Shown piece by piece: positions 51,606 through 60,880 of a DNA stretch of 64,000 nt (position 1 is its first letter; each line of letters opens with the position of its first letter). Below the pieces are notes generated by a model that saw only the letters and a program-made list of their open reading frames with translations, did no database searches and was not told the origin of the DNA. The position numbers and the translations under genes were made by a program. Where the stretch lies: assembly GCF_020686965.1 (NCBI RefSeq), contig NZ_JAJEPS010000003.1, positions 181,256-245,255 on the forward strand, read 5' to 3'. Source of the stretch: Hominiventricola filiformis. Its GTDB lineage: Bacteria; Bacillota; Clostridia; Lachnospirales; Lachnospiraceae.

Positions 51606-52952
51606 CTATTTATAAATATGTGCTACATCAAAGCGCCAGAGTGCTAGGAAAGAAACTCCTGCCGCAATCCATGACGCAATATAAATCACAACAATACACT
51701 CCATGGTTCCATATATCGGAAGTACCGCCAGAATACCGATCACACGAAGCAGGCAGATAGCCAGCAGCGTAGTAATCATGGGCCGCACGGTATCTCCTGT
51801 ACCACAGCAGGCACCGGAAAGAGCTTCCGCAATGGCATAGAAGAAAAAGAACGGCGCCATCATTCGGCTGTAAGTTCCAACCAGAACCCCAAGGGAAGCT
51901 GCATCCTGCGAAGAAACAAAGAGCGGTGTCAACATCTGTGCAAAGAAGAACAATCCGACACTGATCAGCGCCACTGCGCCAACCGACATGGAGGTTCCCA
52001 CAGTAACTCCCTTGCGGATTCGCTCTGGATTCTTCGCACCCAGGTTCTGTGCCACAAAGGTGGTCAGCGCCGGTCCCATAGAATCAGACATAAGCCAGAT
52101 CAGCATATTCAGTTTATCACAAATTCCCCAGGCTGCAATCTGATCCGTACCCATGGTGTTGACACCGGCCTGTACAATGCTGTTGGCAATGGGGAACAAC
52201 ATGGCCTGGAGTGCCAGCGGAAATCCCAGCCTGATCATCTGGCTCATATGCTCTGCACAGAAATGGGGCCACCAGAGCGGCCTCTCATCCTTGCTAATTT
52301 TCAACGTCTTGCGGAGCATAGCGAAGGTAAGTACCACACTGACAATCTGTGAAAATACCGTTGCCAGAGCCGCGCCAGCGACTCCCAGATGCAGCACGCC
52401 TACCAGTACAAGGTCACCCACAATATTAATAACTGCACAACAAATCAATACATACAGCGGCCGTTTGGAATCTCCATATGCACGCAGGATGCCTGCCGCC
52501 ATATTGTAAAGCACCATGGACCAGATACCGCCAAAATAAATACAGGTATAGATCAATGCGCTGCCATAGACTTCCTCCGGCACGGACATGATATGTAACA
52601 TCCACGGTGTCAGAAGGACACCTCCAATGGAGCAAACCACGCCCAGAATTACTGCCACCGTACAAGCTGTACGGATGGAGCAATGCATCTGCCGCTCATC
52701 TCCGGACCCGCAATGTCCGGAAATGAGAATCGTCGCGCCTGAAGCCAGACCATTCATGAAATTCAATGGAAACTTAAACAGCGTATGCACGGAATCGATG
52801 GCTGCCAGTCCCAGTTTTCCGGTAAACTGACCTACCACGACCGCATCAATCGTGACATAAAGCTGCTGAATCAGACTGCCCACAATAATCGGCAGTACAA
52901 ACAGCAAAATTCCTCTTCCAACGCTGCCCTTCGTGAGTGTGTGTTCCTTCAT
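51606..52952 (-). CDS. MATE-family efflux transporter 3
   Basis: This 448-residue twelve-helix MATE exporter shows the typical start GRGILLFVLPIIVGSLIQQLYVTIDAVVVGQFTGKLGLAAID. It begins two bases after the binding-protein gene and lies in the ABC operon controlled by the cobalamin riboswitch. An exporter in a B12-controlled uptake operon is unusual. It could release a metallophore or a cofactor fragment, but that is speculation. AAGGAA lies upstream of the ATG. Confidence 0.92.
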   Translation of the reverse strand: MKEHTLTKGSVGRGILLFVLPIIVGSLIQQLYVTIDAVVVGQFTGKLGLAAIDSVHTLFKFPLNFMNGLASGATILISGHCGSGDERQMHCSIRTACTVAVILGVVCSIGGVLLTPWMLHIMSVPEEVYGSALIYTCIYFGGIWSMVLYNMAAGILRAYGDSKRPLYVLICCAVINIVGDLVLVGVLHLGVAGAALATVFSQIVSVVLTFAMLRKTLKISKDERPLWWPHFCAEHMSQMIRLGFPLALQAMLFPIANSIVQAGVNTMGTDQIAAWGICDKLNMLIWLMSDSMGPALTTFVAQNLGAKNPERIRKGVTVGTSMSVGAVALISVGLFFFAQMLTPLFVSSQDAASLGVLVGTYSRMMAPFFFFYAIAEALSGACCGTGDTVRPMITTLLAICLLRVIGILAVLPIYGTMECIVVIYIASWIAAGVSFLALWRFDVAHIYK

Positions 52953-52954
52953 CT

Positions 52955-54133
52955 TTATTTCCTTCTCTGTACTGCGGAATCAAAGTCCCACGCACCTGCA
53001 AGTTCCTTCAGATCGTCTAAGGTTGCATTCGGATTATGTGCTTTGCACACTTCCAGAAGATCCTCATAACTGTAGGCATTCAAAGTAATGCCGGAAGACA
53101 GCTCATATTTTTCACGGAAATCCTGATAGTCAGTGGAAGTCCAGAATCCCTGCTGAATGGCAAACGCCTTTCCGTCTTCGCGGAAATCTTCACTGTAGCC
53201 GGTCACTGCATTATACATCGCTGCAAATGCCGGTCCGATAATAGACTCATATTTACCGCACAGATATTTCAGATTGCCGTTCTCAAACAGCTCTCCGTTG
53301 CTTTCTGTGTAGCAGTCAATGGTACCAAGACTGGCATTACCCAGAGAATCCGCAATCGGACGAATCGGAATGACAGACATAACTACGTCTGCCGGATCTT
53401 TTTCATACTCTGCAACCGCCTGCTGTCCAATACTTTCCACTCCAATATATCCCGGAAATACGGTAACCTTCAGTTTCCCTGCCTGCACCTGGAGCGTCTC
53501 CTCGGCAGCTGCGATCTCGGCACTGCTCTGTTCAAACTGTACACCGTAAACCTCCTGCAGGGCATCCAGCATTCCCTCTGCACGCTGCTCATGCATGACA
53601 TTGGTACCTGCTCCACCGCTTAACAGGAAATAACTGTCGGAAATCTGTTCTTTTGCAAAATAACTTCCCATATCGAAGCCTGCCTGATACTCCATCTCAC
53701 TTCCCGGTCCAAAATAGCCAAGGAAATAAGGATTATCTGCAACTTTGTCAAAATCTTCCGGTGCTGTGGTACTGGACGGACGAATGAAATAAACTCCATT
53801 CTCTGCACAGAGAGAAACTTCTTTCTCCAGATCAAAACTGTTAAAAGCAAGAACTCCTTCCACACCTTCTGCGATCGCATTATTCAGGAACTCCATCTCT
53901 TTCTCTTCTGTAGTTACCTCGGAAGAATAGAGGAAATCCACATCAGAAAAGTTCCCTGCAATGTAGCTTTCCAGATATTCCCGGAATGCCTGTACCTGTT
54001 CATCCTTCAGATCATAGACGAGAACGCCGATCTTGTGGATGTGCTCCTGCTCCTGATTTTTTCCGCAGGAAATCATCGCTGCCACAAAAGCCAGTGTCAG
54101 CAATAATGCGATAAATTTTTTTGCTTTTTCCAA
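52955..54133 (-). CDS. Type I periplasmic-binding lipoprotein appended to the ABC operon
   Basis: The 392-residue protein has a signal peptide with lipobox-like ISCG (Cys about residue 23) and a sugar/BMP-type binding fold (KIGVLVYDLKDEQVQAFREYLESYI, EGVEGVLAFNSFD, FLLSGGAGTNVMHEQRAEGMLDAL). It does not resemble the family 5 binding proteins of this transporter class. The start is TTG at 54133, eight bases after AAGGAGG. It begins immediately after the ATPase stop. It may act as a sensor or second capture protein. Function unassigned. Confidence 0.82.
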   Translation of the reverse strand: MEKAKKFIALLLTLAFVAAMISCGKNQEQEHIHKIGVLVYDLKDEQVQAFREYLESYIAGNFSDVDFLYSSEVTTEEKEMEFLNNAIAEGVEGVLAFNSFDLEKEVSLCAENGVYFIRPSSTTAPEDFDKVADNPYFLGYFGPGSEMEYQAGFDMGSYFAKEQISDSYFLLSGGAGTNVMHEQRAEGMLDALQEVYGVQFEQSSAEIAAAEETLQVQAGKLKVTVFPGYIGVESIGQQAVAEYEKDPADVVMSVIPIRPIADSLGNASLGTIDCYTESNGELFENGNLKYLCGKYESIIGPAFAAMYNAVTGYSEDFREDGKAFAIQQGFWTSTDYQDFREKYELSSGITLNAYSYEDLLEVCKAHNPNATLDDLKELAGAWDFDSAVQRRK

Positions 54134-55105
54134 TTATTTATCCTCCTTGTCAAACAGATGACAGGCCACTTCGTGATCTGCCCCGACCTGATGGAGTTTT
54201 GGTTTTTCTGCCGCACAACGGTCCACTGCCTTCGGGCAGCGTCCCCGGAACGGACAGCCGGCAGGTACGTCCAATGGGCTTGGTGCCTCTCCTTTGATCT
54301 CTTCGATCGGTTTGGAGAAATCCATACCAATATCAAAAATAGAGCCAATCAGTGCCCTCGTATAGGGATGAACTGCATGCTCTGCCAGATCCTCCGCCGG
54401 CAGTACCTCCACTACATTTCCAAGATACATAACCGCTACTTCATGAGAGCAGGACTGGATCAGAGAAATATCATGACAGATAAAACCAATGGTAATGTTC
54501 TTTTCTTTCTGAAGCTTTACAATCAGTTCAATGATCGTCTGCTGTACGGATACGTCCAGTGCAGAAGTTGCCTCATCAAGGATCAGGATCTCCGGTTCCA
54601 GAGCAAGAGCGCGGGCAATGGCTACACGCTGACGCTGACCACCGGACATGTTATGGGGATAACGGTCTGCAAACTCTCCCGGAAGCTCCACCATCTCCAA
54701 AAGCCGACGGCAGGCTGCATCCATCTCGCTCTTCTTGATACGGTTAAAGTTCAGAAGAGGCTCGCATACGATATCACGGATCTTCATTTTCGGGTTGAAA
54801 GAAGAGGTCGGATCCTGGAACACCATCTGAATATGCTGACGGTTCTGACGCAGCTCCTCACCTTTCAGTTTTGTAATATCTTTTCCACGATACAGGATCT
54901 CTCCCTCGGAAGGAGTATCCAAAGACACCAGGAAACGCATGAATGTAGATTTACCACAGCCGGATTCACCTACCAGTCCCAATGTCTTTCCTTTATAGAA
55001 TTTCAGGTTAATATCATTGTTGGCAACCAAAGTACGTCCGCCTGACGCCGGAAAACGTCTTGTAACATGCTTTGCCTCCAATATAACTTCATCATGTTCA
55101 AACAT
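54134..55105 (-). CDS. Nickel/peptide-type ABC transporter ATPase 2 (OppF-like), system 2
   Basis: The 323-residue ATPase has Walker A GESGCGKST, Q-loop MVFQDPTSSFNP, signature MSGGQRQRVAIARAL and Walker B ILILDEATSALD. A C-terminal oligopeptide-transporter tail carries Cys residues (CPFRGRCPKAVDRC ... CHLF) that in relatives bind an iron-sulfur cluster. It overlaps the first ATPase gene by 8 bases. Unlike the system 1 counterpart it keeps this tail, so the two systems are not recent duplicates. Confidence 0.94.
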   Translation of the reverse strand: MFEHDEVILEAKHVTRRFPASGGRTLVANNDINLKFYKGKTLGLVGESGCGKSTFMRFLVSLDTPSEGEILYRGKDITKLKGEELRQNRQHIQMVFQDPTSSFNPKMKIRDIVCEPLLNFNRIKKSEMDAACRRLLEMVELPGEFADRYPHNMSGGQRQRVAIARALALEPEILILDEATSALDVSVQQTIIELIVKLQKEKNITIGFICHDISLIQSCSHEVAVMYLGNVVEVLPAEDLAEHAVHPYTRALIGSIFDIGMDFSKPIEEIKGEAPSPLDVPAGCPFRGRCPKAVDRCAAEKPKLHQVGADHEVACHLFDKEDK

Positions 55106-55880
55106 AAGATTCCCCTCCCATCGAAGGTACTGCGCTTAACAGCCTGCGGGTGTATGCATTTTCCGAATGATGCAGGATATGGTCTCGGTCTCCCTGATCT
55201 TCTATATGACCATCTTTCATGACCACAACATAGTCGGACATATAGGCTGCCACACCCAGATTATGGGTAACAACAATAATACCAGTGCCATAATCTTCTC
55301 TTAATTCCATCATCTGGCGAACAATCTGTGCCTGAGTAGTTACATCCAGTGCACTCGTCGGCTCATCTGCCAGCAGAAGCTTCGGCTGATAAGTCATACC
55401 CATGGCAATACCGACACGCTGACGCATACCGCCGGATAATTGGAACGGATAAGAATGCATGATATTATCCGGGCTCGGAAGGCGCATTTTTCCAAGCATC
55501 TCTTCCCCTTTTGCCCATGCATCCTTTTTGGAAATCTTTTCATGGGTCTGCAGATACTCTGTAAATACAGATCCAATCTTCCTGGTCGGGTTCATCATGG
55601 CACCGCTGTCCTGGAAAATCATGGAAATCTCGCTGCCGCGCAGTTTTCTCCACTGCTCCGGTGTATTTTTAAGAAGGGAAGTACCATGAAAAAGAATATC
55701 TCCCTTGGTTACTTTACCGCCGCCTGCAAGCAGTCCTAAGACCGCACGAATCACGGTAGTCTTACCGCTTCCGCTCTCTCCTACCAGACTGACGATCTGA
55801 CCCGGAGCCATGTCGAGACTGAAATCTACAACGGTAGGAACATCTTTATACGCAATCGTAATATTATCAATTTTCAGCAT
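55098..55880 (-). CDS. Nickel/peptide-type ABC transporter ATPase 1 (OppD-like), system 2
   Basis: The 260-residue ATPase has Walker A GESGSGKTT, Q-loop MIFQDSGAMMNPTRK, signature LSGGMRQRVGIAMGM and Walker B LLLADEPTSALD. It lacks the long C-terminal tail of its partner. AAGGAGG precedes the ATG, 12 bases after the permease gene. It pairs with the ATPase behind it to drive uptake. Confidence 0.94.
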   Translation of the reverse strand: MLKIDNITIAYKDVPTVVDFSLDMAPGQIVSLVGESGSGKTTVIRAVLGLLAGGGKVTKGDILFHGTSLLKNTPEQWRKLRGSEISMIFQDSGAMMNPTRKIGSVFTEYLQTHEKISKKDAWAKGEEMLGKMRLPSPDNIMHSYPFQLSGGMRQRVGIAMGMTYQPKLLLADEPTSALDVTTQAQIVRQMMELREDYGTGIIVVTHNLGVAAYMSDYVVVMKDGHIEDQGDRDHILHHSENAYTRRLLSAVPSMGGESYV

Positions 55881-55892
55881 ATTCCTACCTCC

Positions 55893-56723
55893 TTACTCTG
55901 CTCTCGGATCCAGGATATCCCGAATGGAATCTCCCAACATGTTAAATACAACAACGACAAAGAAAATTGCAAGACCCGGATATAGCATCATCCAGGGTGC
56001 GGACTGCATACAGGCACGACCTTCATTCAGCATATAGCCCCATTCCGGTGTCGGCGGCTTTGCACCAAATCCCAGGAAGGACAGGGCTGCGATCTCCAGC
56101 ATCATACCGCCTACATCCGTAGCTGCTGTGATAATCAGCGTCGGCAGTGCATTGGGCAGCATATAACGAAGCAGCATATAGGGTGTTTTAGAACCAGTTA
56201 CAATGGCTGCGGATACATAGTCACGGTCACGGATTTTCATAACCAGGCTTCGTGCCAGACGGGCATATTTGGTCCAGTTGACAGCTACGATTGCGATGAT
56301 GGCATTACGGATACTTGCACCCATGATACCTGCCACAGCCAGTGCCAGAACCAGGCCTGGGAAAGCCAGCATCATATCTGCAATACGCATGAGAACCGCA
56401 TCAACGGCTCCGCCGAAATAACCGGCAATGACACCTACTACACTTCCCACCAGAAAAATAAGAACAACCACACCAAAGGTAGAAGTGAGGGATGCACGGG
56501 CTCCGTAAATCACACGGGCATAAATATCACGTCCCATTTTATCAGTACCGAAAATATGAGCTTTGCTCGGTGCCTCCAGGGCCTCTGTCAGGGAACCTTT
56601 CAGCGGGTCAACACCTCCGGTAAGTACCGGTGCAAAAACTGCTGCCAGAATAATCAAAATGGCAAGAATTCCAAAAAAGGTAAACTGCTTATGTTCTTTC
56701 ACAAATTTTAACGTCTTCTTCAT
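55893..56723 (-). CDS. Nickel/peptide-type ABC permease 2 (OppC-like), system 2
   Basis: The 276-residue permease has six helices, with the OppC motif IFGTDKMGRDIYARVIYGARASL and the BPD_transp_1 loop DYVSAAIVTGSKTPYMLLRYMLPN. The C-terminal half (LEIAALSFLGFGAKPPTPEWGYMLNEGRACM) closely matches the system 1 permease at 34271-35134. It starts four bases after the first permease gene. Confidence 0.94.
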   Translation of the reverse strand: MKKTLKFVKEHKQFTFFGILAILIILAAVFAPVLTGGVDPLKGSLTEALEAPSKAHIFGTDKMGRDIYARVIYGARASLTSTFGVVVLIFLVGSVVGVIAGYFGGAVDAVLMRIADMMLAFPGLVLALAVAGIMGASIRNAIIAIVAVNWTKYARLARSLVMKIRDRDYVSAAIVTGSKTPYMLLRYMLPNALPTLIITAATDVGGMMLEIAALSFLGFGAKPPTPEWGYMLNEGRACMQSAPWMMLYPGLAIFFVVVVFNMLGDSIRDILDPRAE

Positions 56724-56727
56724 CTTC

Positions 56728-57666
56728 TTACCTCTTCAAGCGCATCCGGGGATCAATATAGACATAGGATGCATCCACAATCAGGTTAATGACCATATAA
56801 ATCAGCGCCATCCAGAGTACATACCCCTGAATCAGGTTGTAGTCGCTGGAAGTAATCGCAGTAACGGCCAGGTTACCAAGTCCAGGATAAGAGAAGATCA
56901 CCTCTACAACACTGGTACCACCAAGAAGGCTTCCGACGGAAAGTCCCAGCATGGTAATCAGCGGAAGCAATGCATTCGGAAATACATTTTTCCAAATAAT
57001 CGTGGAACGTTTCACACCTCTGGCTTCTGCTCCGATCACATAATCCTGACTTAATTCCTCCAGAACTGCAGTCCGGACCTGTCTGGTATATTTAGATGCC
57101 ATTGCAATGGCCAGCGTCAGTGCCGGCAGAAACAGACTCTTGAAGTCACCGCCGGAAGCGATAACCGGGAAAACCTGAATCTGTACACACAGCAGCATCA
57201 TCAGGAGAAGTCCTACCCAGAAGTTCGGCATCGCACATCCAATGAAGGTTACCGCACGGCAGATATAGTCGATGATACCGTCTTTATGTAATGCGGAAGC
57301 AACACCCAGCGGCACTGCTATGATCAACATCAGAATCAGTGACATGAGGGTCAGCTTCAGGGTCGGCAATACACGGGCTGCCAGAAGCTCCACTACCGGT
57401 TTGTTGAGGCTGTAGGATTTTCCAAAATCACCATGCAGGCAGTTAAACAGCCAGCGGAAATACTGGGTGAAAAACGGGTCGTTCAGTCCCATCTCATCCC
57501 TGGTCTGCTGTACCAGTTCTTCCGTCGGCATCACGCCGGTAGCGGAGAACATGTTGCGGACCGGATCTCCAGGAGACAGGTAGGTCAGTAAAAACGTTAC
57601 GAAACTGATACCAATCAATACAATTGCAATCTGTAAGATTCGGCGAAGAATCTGTTTCTTATTCAA
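56728..57666 (-). CDS. Nickel/peptide-type ABC permease 1 (OppB-like), system 2
   Basis: The 312-residue permease opens with RRILQIAIVLIGISFVTFLLTYLSPGDPV, and the BPD_transp_1 loop is EELSQDYVIGAEARGVKRSTIIWKN. The start codon is TTG at 57666, with AAAGGAG about eight bases upstream. It is separated from the binding-protein gene by a stable hairpin, which may lower permease output relative to the binding protein. Confidence 0.92.
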   Translation of the reverse strand: MNKKQILRRILQIAIVLIGISFVTFLLTYLSPGDPVRNMFSATGVMPTEELVQQTRDEMGLNDPFFTQYFRWLFNCLHGDFGKSYSLNKPVVELLAARVLPTLKLTLMSLILMLIIAVPLGVASALHKDGIIDYICRAVTFIGCAMPNFWVGLLLMMLLCVQIQVFPVIASGGDFKSLFLPALTLAIAMASKYTRQVRTAVLEELSQDYVIGAEARGVKRSTIIWKNVFPNALLPLITMLGLSVGSLLGGTSVVEVIFSYPGLGNLAVTAITSSDYNLIQGYVLWMALIYMVINLIVDASYVYIDPRMRLKR

Positions 57667-57701
57667 GACAATGGCTCCTTTCTAAAAGTGAACAAAACAG
57701 G

Positions 57702-57742
57702 AACCCCCACCCTGGCCGCCGCAAGGGGCACGGATGGGGGTA
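57702..57742 (-). terminator. Intercistronic hairpin after the system 2 binding-protein gene
   Basis: A G/C-rich stem (ACCCCCATCC with GGGTGGGGGT, minus strand) has a short T-containing tail, CCTGTTTTG. Hairpins here usually give partial termination or protect the upstream mRNA, so that more binding protein is made. Confidence 0.65.
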
Positions 57743-57756
57743 ATGAATACTTAATC

Positions 57757-59346
57757 TTACTCAGCCGGGGTAATCTCGGTGGTCAGCCAGTAGTAGTCTG
57801 CCGTATGGATATGCGCATTTCCTACATTCTTAGAGTAAATCATAGAAGAGTTGTAGTATCCGTCGATCAGAACAGCGGCATCATCTACCAGAATCTGCTG
57901 CATCTGGAAGATCAGATCTGCACGTTTCTCTTCATCCATCTCGCTCTTCAGCTGCTCGAACAGTGCATCATATTCCGGATTGGAATATCCGCAGTAAGTA
58001 GTATCGGTTGCCCAGTTTGCCATGTAAGCATAGGGATCTCCGGTACCTACGGTGATCCAGTTATTGTTATTGAAGTCATAATCTCCAGCAGCAAGTTTGC
58101 TCCACTGGTCATCAGAGCTGCCGTAGTCTGCGGTGCATCCGATACCGATCTCTGCCAGATACTGAATATGTGCGTTGGAGAAATCGTTCAGCAGACGGTT
58201 CTCATAGGAAACGTAGTGCAGATTGATATTCTGTCCATCCAGCTCACGGATTCCATCGCCGTCAGTATCTACGATTCCTGCATCATCAAGGAGCTTCTTA
58301 GCGCCTTCCGGATCATAGGTATAGGGGTTGGTCAGTTTGTCATAACCATAGCTTAAAGTAGACGGCAGTACGGAGAATCCCGGAGTATACAGACCTCCGA
58401 TAGTCTTGGAGTTGCAGATGGTATCATAGTCAATGCCCATCAGGATTGCCTGACGCAGAGTCTTGTTGCCAAGAATGCCATCAAAGTTCATCCAGCTGAA
58501 ACCACAGCGAACACCAGAAGCAATATCTACCGTGAAATCAGGATTATCTTTGAAATCCTGGATATCAGATACATTGGTAATATTCTCTACCAGATCAACC
58601 TGTCCACTCTGCAGCGCCATGGTCTTAGCAGAAGCATCCCCCATGTACATCAGTTTTACTTCGTCATAGGGAACTTCCTCACGGTAGTTCGGATTCGCTG
58701 CCAGATCATAACCTACACCTACACCATTGAAAGTCTCAACCATGTACGGACCGGTTCCGATCGTGCCATTGTCAAAGTTCTCGGTATCTGCCACATCAAC
58801 AATTGCCATAGTCGGATGTGCCAGCTGTCCCGGAAGGTTGGCATAAGGCTGAGTCGTCTGGATGGTCAGGGTATTTGCTGCATCATCTGCAGTAATGGTT
58901 GCCTCGAACTCCAGATATTTCTGCGGTTTTGCAGATCCACTCGGTCCCATCTCTTTCAGATATTCAAAGCACTCTTTTACTTTAGTCGGAGTCAGATCAC
59001 AGCCGTCAGAGAATTTGATGCCGTCTTTCAGGGTGATGACCCACTCGGTATGCTCATCATTTACAGTGTAGCTGTCTGCGAGCCACGGCTCTACTTCCAT
59101 GCTGTCGTTGAACTTGAACAGTCCCTCGGTGATACCGTAACGCATGGCATTCCATCCACCGTTCTCATCGGTAACGGTATTGACAATACCATCGGTATAC
59201 ATCTGGCATCCGAAAGTAAGTACTTTCTTATCTCCATCATTCGCAGCAGAAGTGCTTCCGCTGTTATCGGATGCTCCACCGCCGCAGCCAGTCAGCAGCA
59301 AAGCTGCTGCCAGAGTTAAACTGATACATTTCTTCGTGTTTTTCAT
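57757..59346 (-). CDS. Nickel/peptide-type substrate-binding lipoprotein, system 2
   Basis: The 529-residue family 5 binding protein has signal peptide and lipobox LTGC (Cys about residue 21), then EPWLADSYTVNDEHTEWVITLKDGIKFSDGCDLTPTKVKECFEYL and GTGPYMVETF. It is the first gene behind the cobalamin riboswitch. Riboswitch control suggests the ligand is cobalt, a cobalt or nickel chelate, or a corrinoid precursor rather than a food peptide. It shares length and fold with the system 1 protein at 32652-34241. AAAGGA upstream sets the ATG. Confidence 0.92.
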   Translation of the reverse strand: MKNTKKCISLTLAAALLLTGCGGGASDNSGSTSAANDGDKKVLTFGCQMYTDGIVNTVTDENGGWNAMRYGITEGLFKFNDSMEVEPWLADSYTVNDEHTEWVITLKDGIKFSDGCDLTPTKVKECFEYLKEMGPSGSAKPQKYLEFEATITADDAANTLTIQTTQPYANLPGQLAHPTMAIVDVADTENFDNGTIGTGPYMVETFNGVGVGYDLAANPNYREEVPYDEVKLMYMGDASAKTMALQSGQVDLVENITNVSDIQDFKDNPDFTVDIASGVRCGFSWMNFDGILGNKTLRQAILMGIDYDTICNSKTIGGLYTPGFSVLPSTLSYGYDKLTNPYTYDPEGAKKLLDDAGIVDTDGDGIRELDGQNINLHYVSYENRLLNDFSNAHIQYLAEIGIGCTADYGSSDDQWSKLAAGDYDFNNNNWITVGTGDPYAYMANWATDTTYCGYSNPEYDALFEQLKSEMDEEKRADLIFQMQQILVDDAAVLIDGYYNSSMIYSKNVGNAHIHTADYYWLTTEITPAE

Positions 59347-59426
59347 ATTCTCTATCCTTTCTCATTTCATTCATTTGCCAGCGCTGTCTGCACTATCAAT
59401 TCGTCTCCCACTTAAAAATTACGCAT

Positions 59427-59453
59427 AAAAAAAGCCGGATCTACATCCGACTT
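59427..59453 (-). terminator. Regulatory terminator of the cobalamin riboswitch
   Basis: On the minus strand, AAGTCGGAT pairs with ATCCGGCTT (59432-59453) and runs into T7, about 80 bases before the binding-protein ATG. It lies between the riboswitch and the gene. This fits B12-dependent transcription termination. Confidence 0.85.
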
Positions 59454-59547
59454 TCCTCTCACCTTTTTACACACTATCCCCTTAAAACATAGATTTTTCT
59501 AGGTAAGAATTATCTCGTCTTCCGCAAGAACTCTTTCTGACAAAAAA

Positions 59548-59740
59548 CAAGCAGGTCTCCTGACTTTAGCATCCACACCCAAAGCACCTTCCCAGGAATC
59601 ATCTCCCCAGTGGCATCTGCTCCAGGCTTAACTATTACAGTGACGGGATCGTTCCGGACTTTCACCGGATTCCCTTTTCATCGAATCTATCTTCGAACTT
59701 ATTTTTTGCGGCTTAATTGCCGACCATATGAACATGTAGA
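59548..59740 (-). ncRNA. Cobalamin (B12) riboswitch
   Basis: The minus strand carries the core of the class: GGGAATCCGGTGAAAGTCCGG, then CCCGTCACTGTAATAG (about 59632-59675), a variable arm, and the B12 box with AGTCAGGAGACCTGC (about 59551-59565). A candidate promoter TTGACA lies further upstream (59767-59772), with TATAAA at a wide spacing. It should repress the downstream ABC operon when adenosylcobalamin is plentiful. Together with the terminator and spacer, this accounts for most of the gene-free stretch 59347-59965. Confidence 0.93.
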
Positions 59741-59885
59741 TTTATACTTACACTTTCTTCACATTTTGTCAACGAAGTTTGTATTCTTTTTCGTTATATC
59801 TTATCAAGGTCATTCTGCAATTCCGCTTCGATTTCATCTGATTTCCGCTCTTTTTCCTCTTCTTTTTTCCTTTCAAAAAACTTAA

Positions 59886-59930
59886 AAATAAAAAATATCT
59901 CCATTTCTTCGCAAGAACATGGAGATATTC
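59886..59930 (-). terminator. Terminator of the methyltransferase-LysR unit
   Basis: On the minus strand a perfect 11-bp stem AATATCTCCAT / ATGGAGATATT (59894-59929) is followed by TTTTTATTTTT. It ends transcription just before the cobalamin riboswitch promoter. Confidence 0.88.
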
Positions 59931-59965
59931 CATTTTAGAATATATTTTATCTTATCTGTTATATA

Positions 59966-60880
59966 TTATTCTTGTAATCTGCTTCGTACAAACTCCAGAT
60001 AATGTTCTGCCCATCCATCCAGCGTCTCTCCCTGACGGCTGACGCAGCCAAACAGAATCGGTTCTTCTTCTCCGTAAAGTGAGTATCCGGGATATCCCCG
60101 TGATTCTTTTTCGCGGCTCAAATAACCACCGCTCACATTGCCAAGGTCTGTCTTTCCAAGCAGTTCATTCATAACATAGTCACTGTTAGTAATAACTGAG
60201 ATCTTCATACGGTCTGTCGGTGAGATCCGGTCTGTCTCCTCCGTCATCCTGCGCCCCAGTGTATACTCATCTTCATAACACTGCACCAGGCGTACCTCAT
60301 CCAGTGCAATTTCCCCAATACCGGATTTTCCAGCCAACGGATGATCTTTTCCAAAATAAAGATATGCTTTCGTCCGTTTCAGTTCCTGAAAAATGAGTCC
60401 GGCACATTCCAGTCGGTACTGAAAGGATGGCATCTGCTCATCTAATACATAGACAAATCCAATATCGTCTTTCCCTGCCTGGCACCGTTCCAGTATTTCT
60501 TCCGTTCCCGCCGTCATTACATGATAGCAGACATCCTCCTGCCGGTGCTCCTGATAAAAAGCAGCAAAACAGGAAGCCATCCAGGAACTGGGATTCCAGG
60601 ATGCCAGCAGTTCTTCCCCCTTGTCCATTCGGGAAAATGATTTTAACTGTTCTATATTTTCTACGGCCCTGCTTGCATATTCATAGACACGCTGTCCTCT
60701 GGCCGTAAGCGTAATCCCTCTGCTCTGACGGACAAATACCGAAAATCCCAGCTCATCTTCCAGCATGCGGATCACTTTGCTCACATTGGGCTGCGTCGTA
60801 TACAGTGCTTCTGCTGCCTTACTGAATGATCGAAGCTGGGCACAGACCACCAGGTACTGCAGCTGCTTGGTTTCTATCAT
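59966..60880 (-). CDS. LysR-family transcriptional regulator 2
   Basis: The 304-residue protein has an N-terminal helix-turn-helix (KQLQYLVVCAQLRSFSKAAEALYTTQPNVSKVIRMLE) followed by an effector domain with an unusual number of Trp and acidic residues. Its ATG overlaps the methyltransferase stop (ATGA), so the two are co-translated. It is a paralogue of LysR 1 at 50671-51579, and the pair bracket the riboswitch-controlled ABC operon, which suggests both act on that locus. Effector unknown. Confidence 0.92.
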   Translation of the reverse strand: MIETKQLQYLVVCAQLRSFSKAAEALYTTQPNVSKVIRMLEDELGFSVFVRQSRGITLTARGQRVYEYASRAVENIEQLKSFSRMDKGEELLASWNPSSWMASCFAAFYQEHRQEDVCYHVMTAGTEEILERCQAGKDDIGFVYVLDEQMPSFQYRLECAGLIFQELKRTKAYLYFGKDHPLAGKSGIGEIALDEVRLVQCYEDEYTLGRRMTEETDRISPTDRMKISVITNSDYVMNELLGKTDLGNVSGGYLSREKESRGYPGYSLYGEEEPILFGCVSRQGETLDGWAEHYLEFVRSRLQE

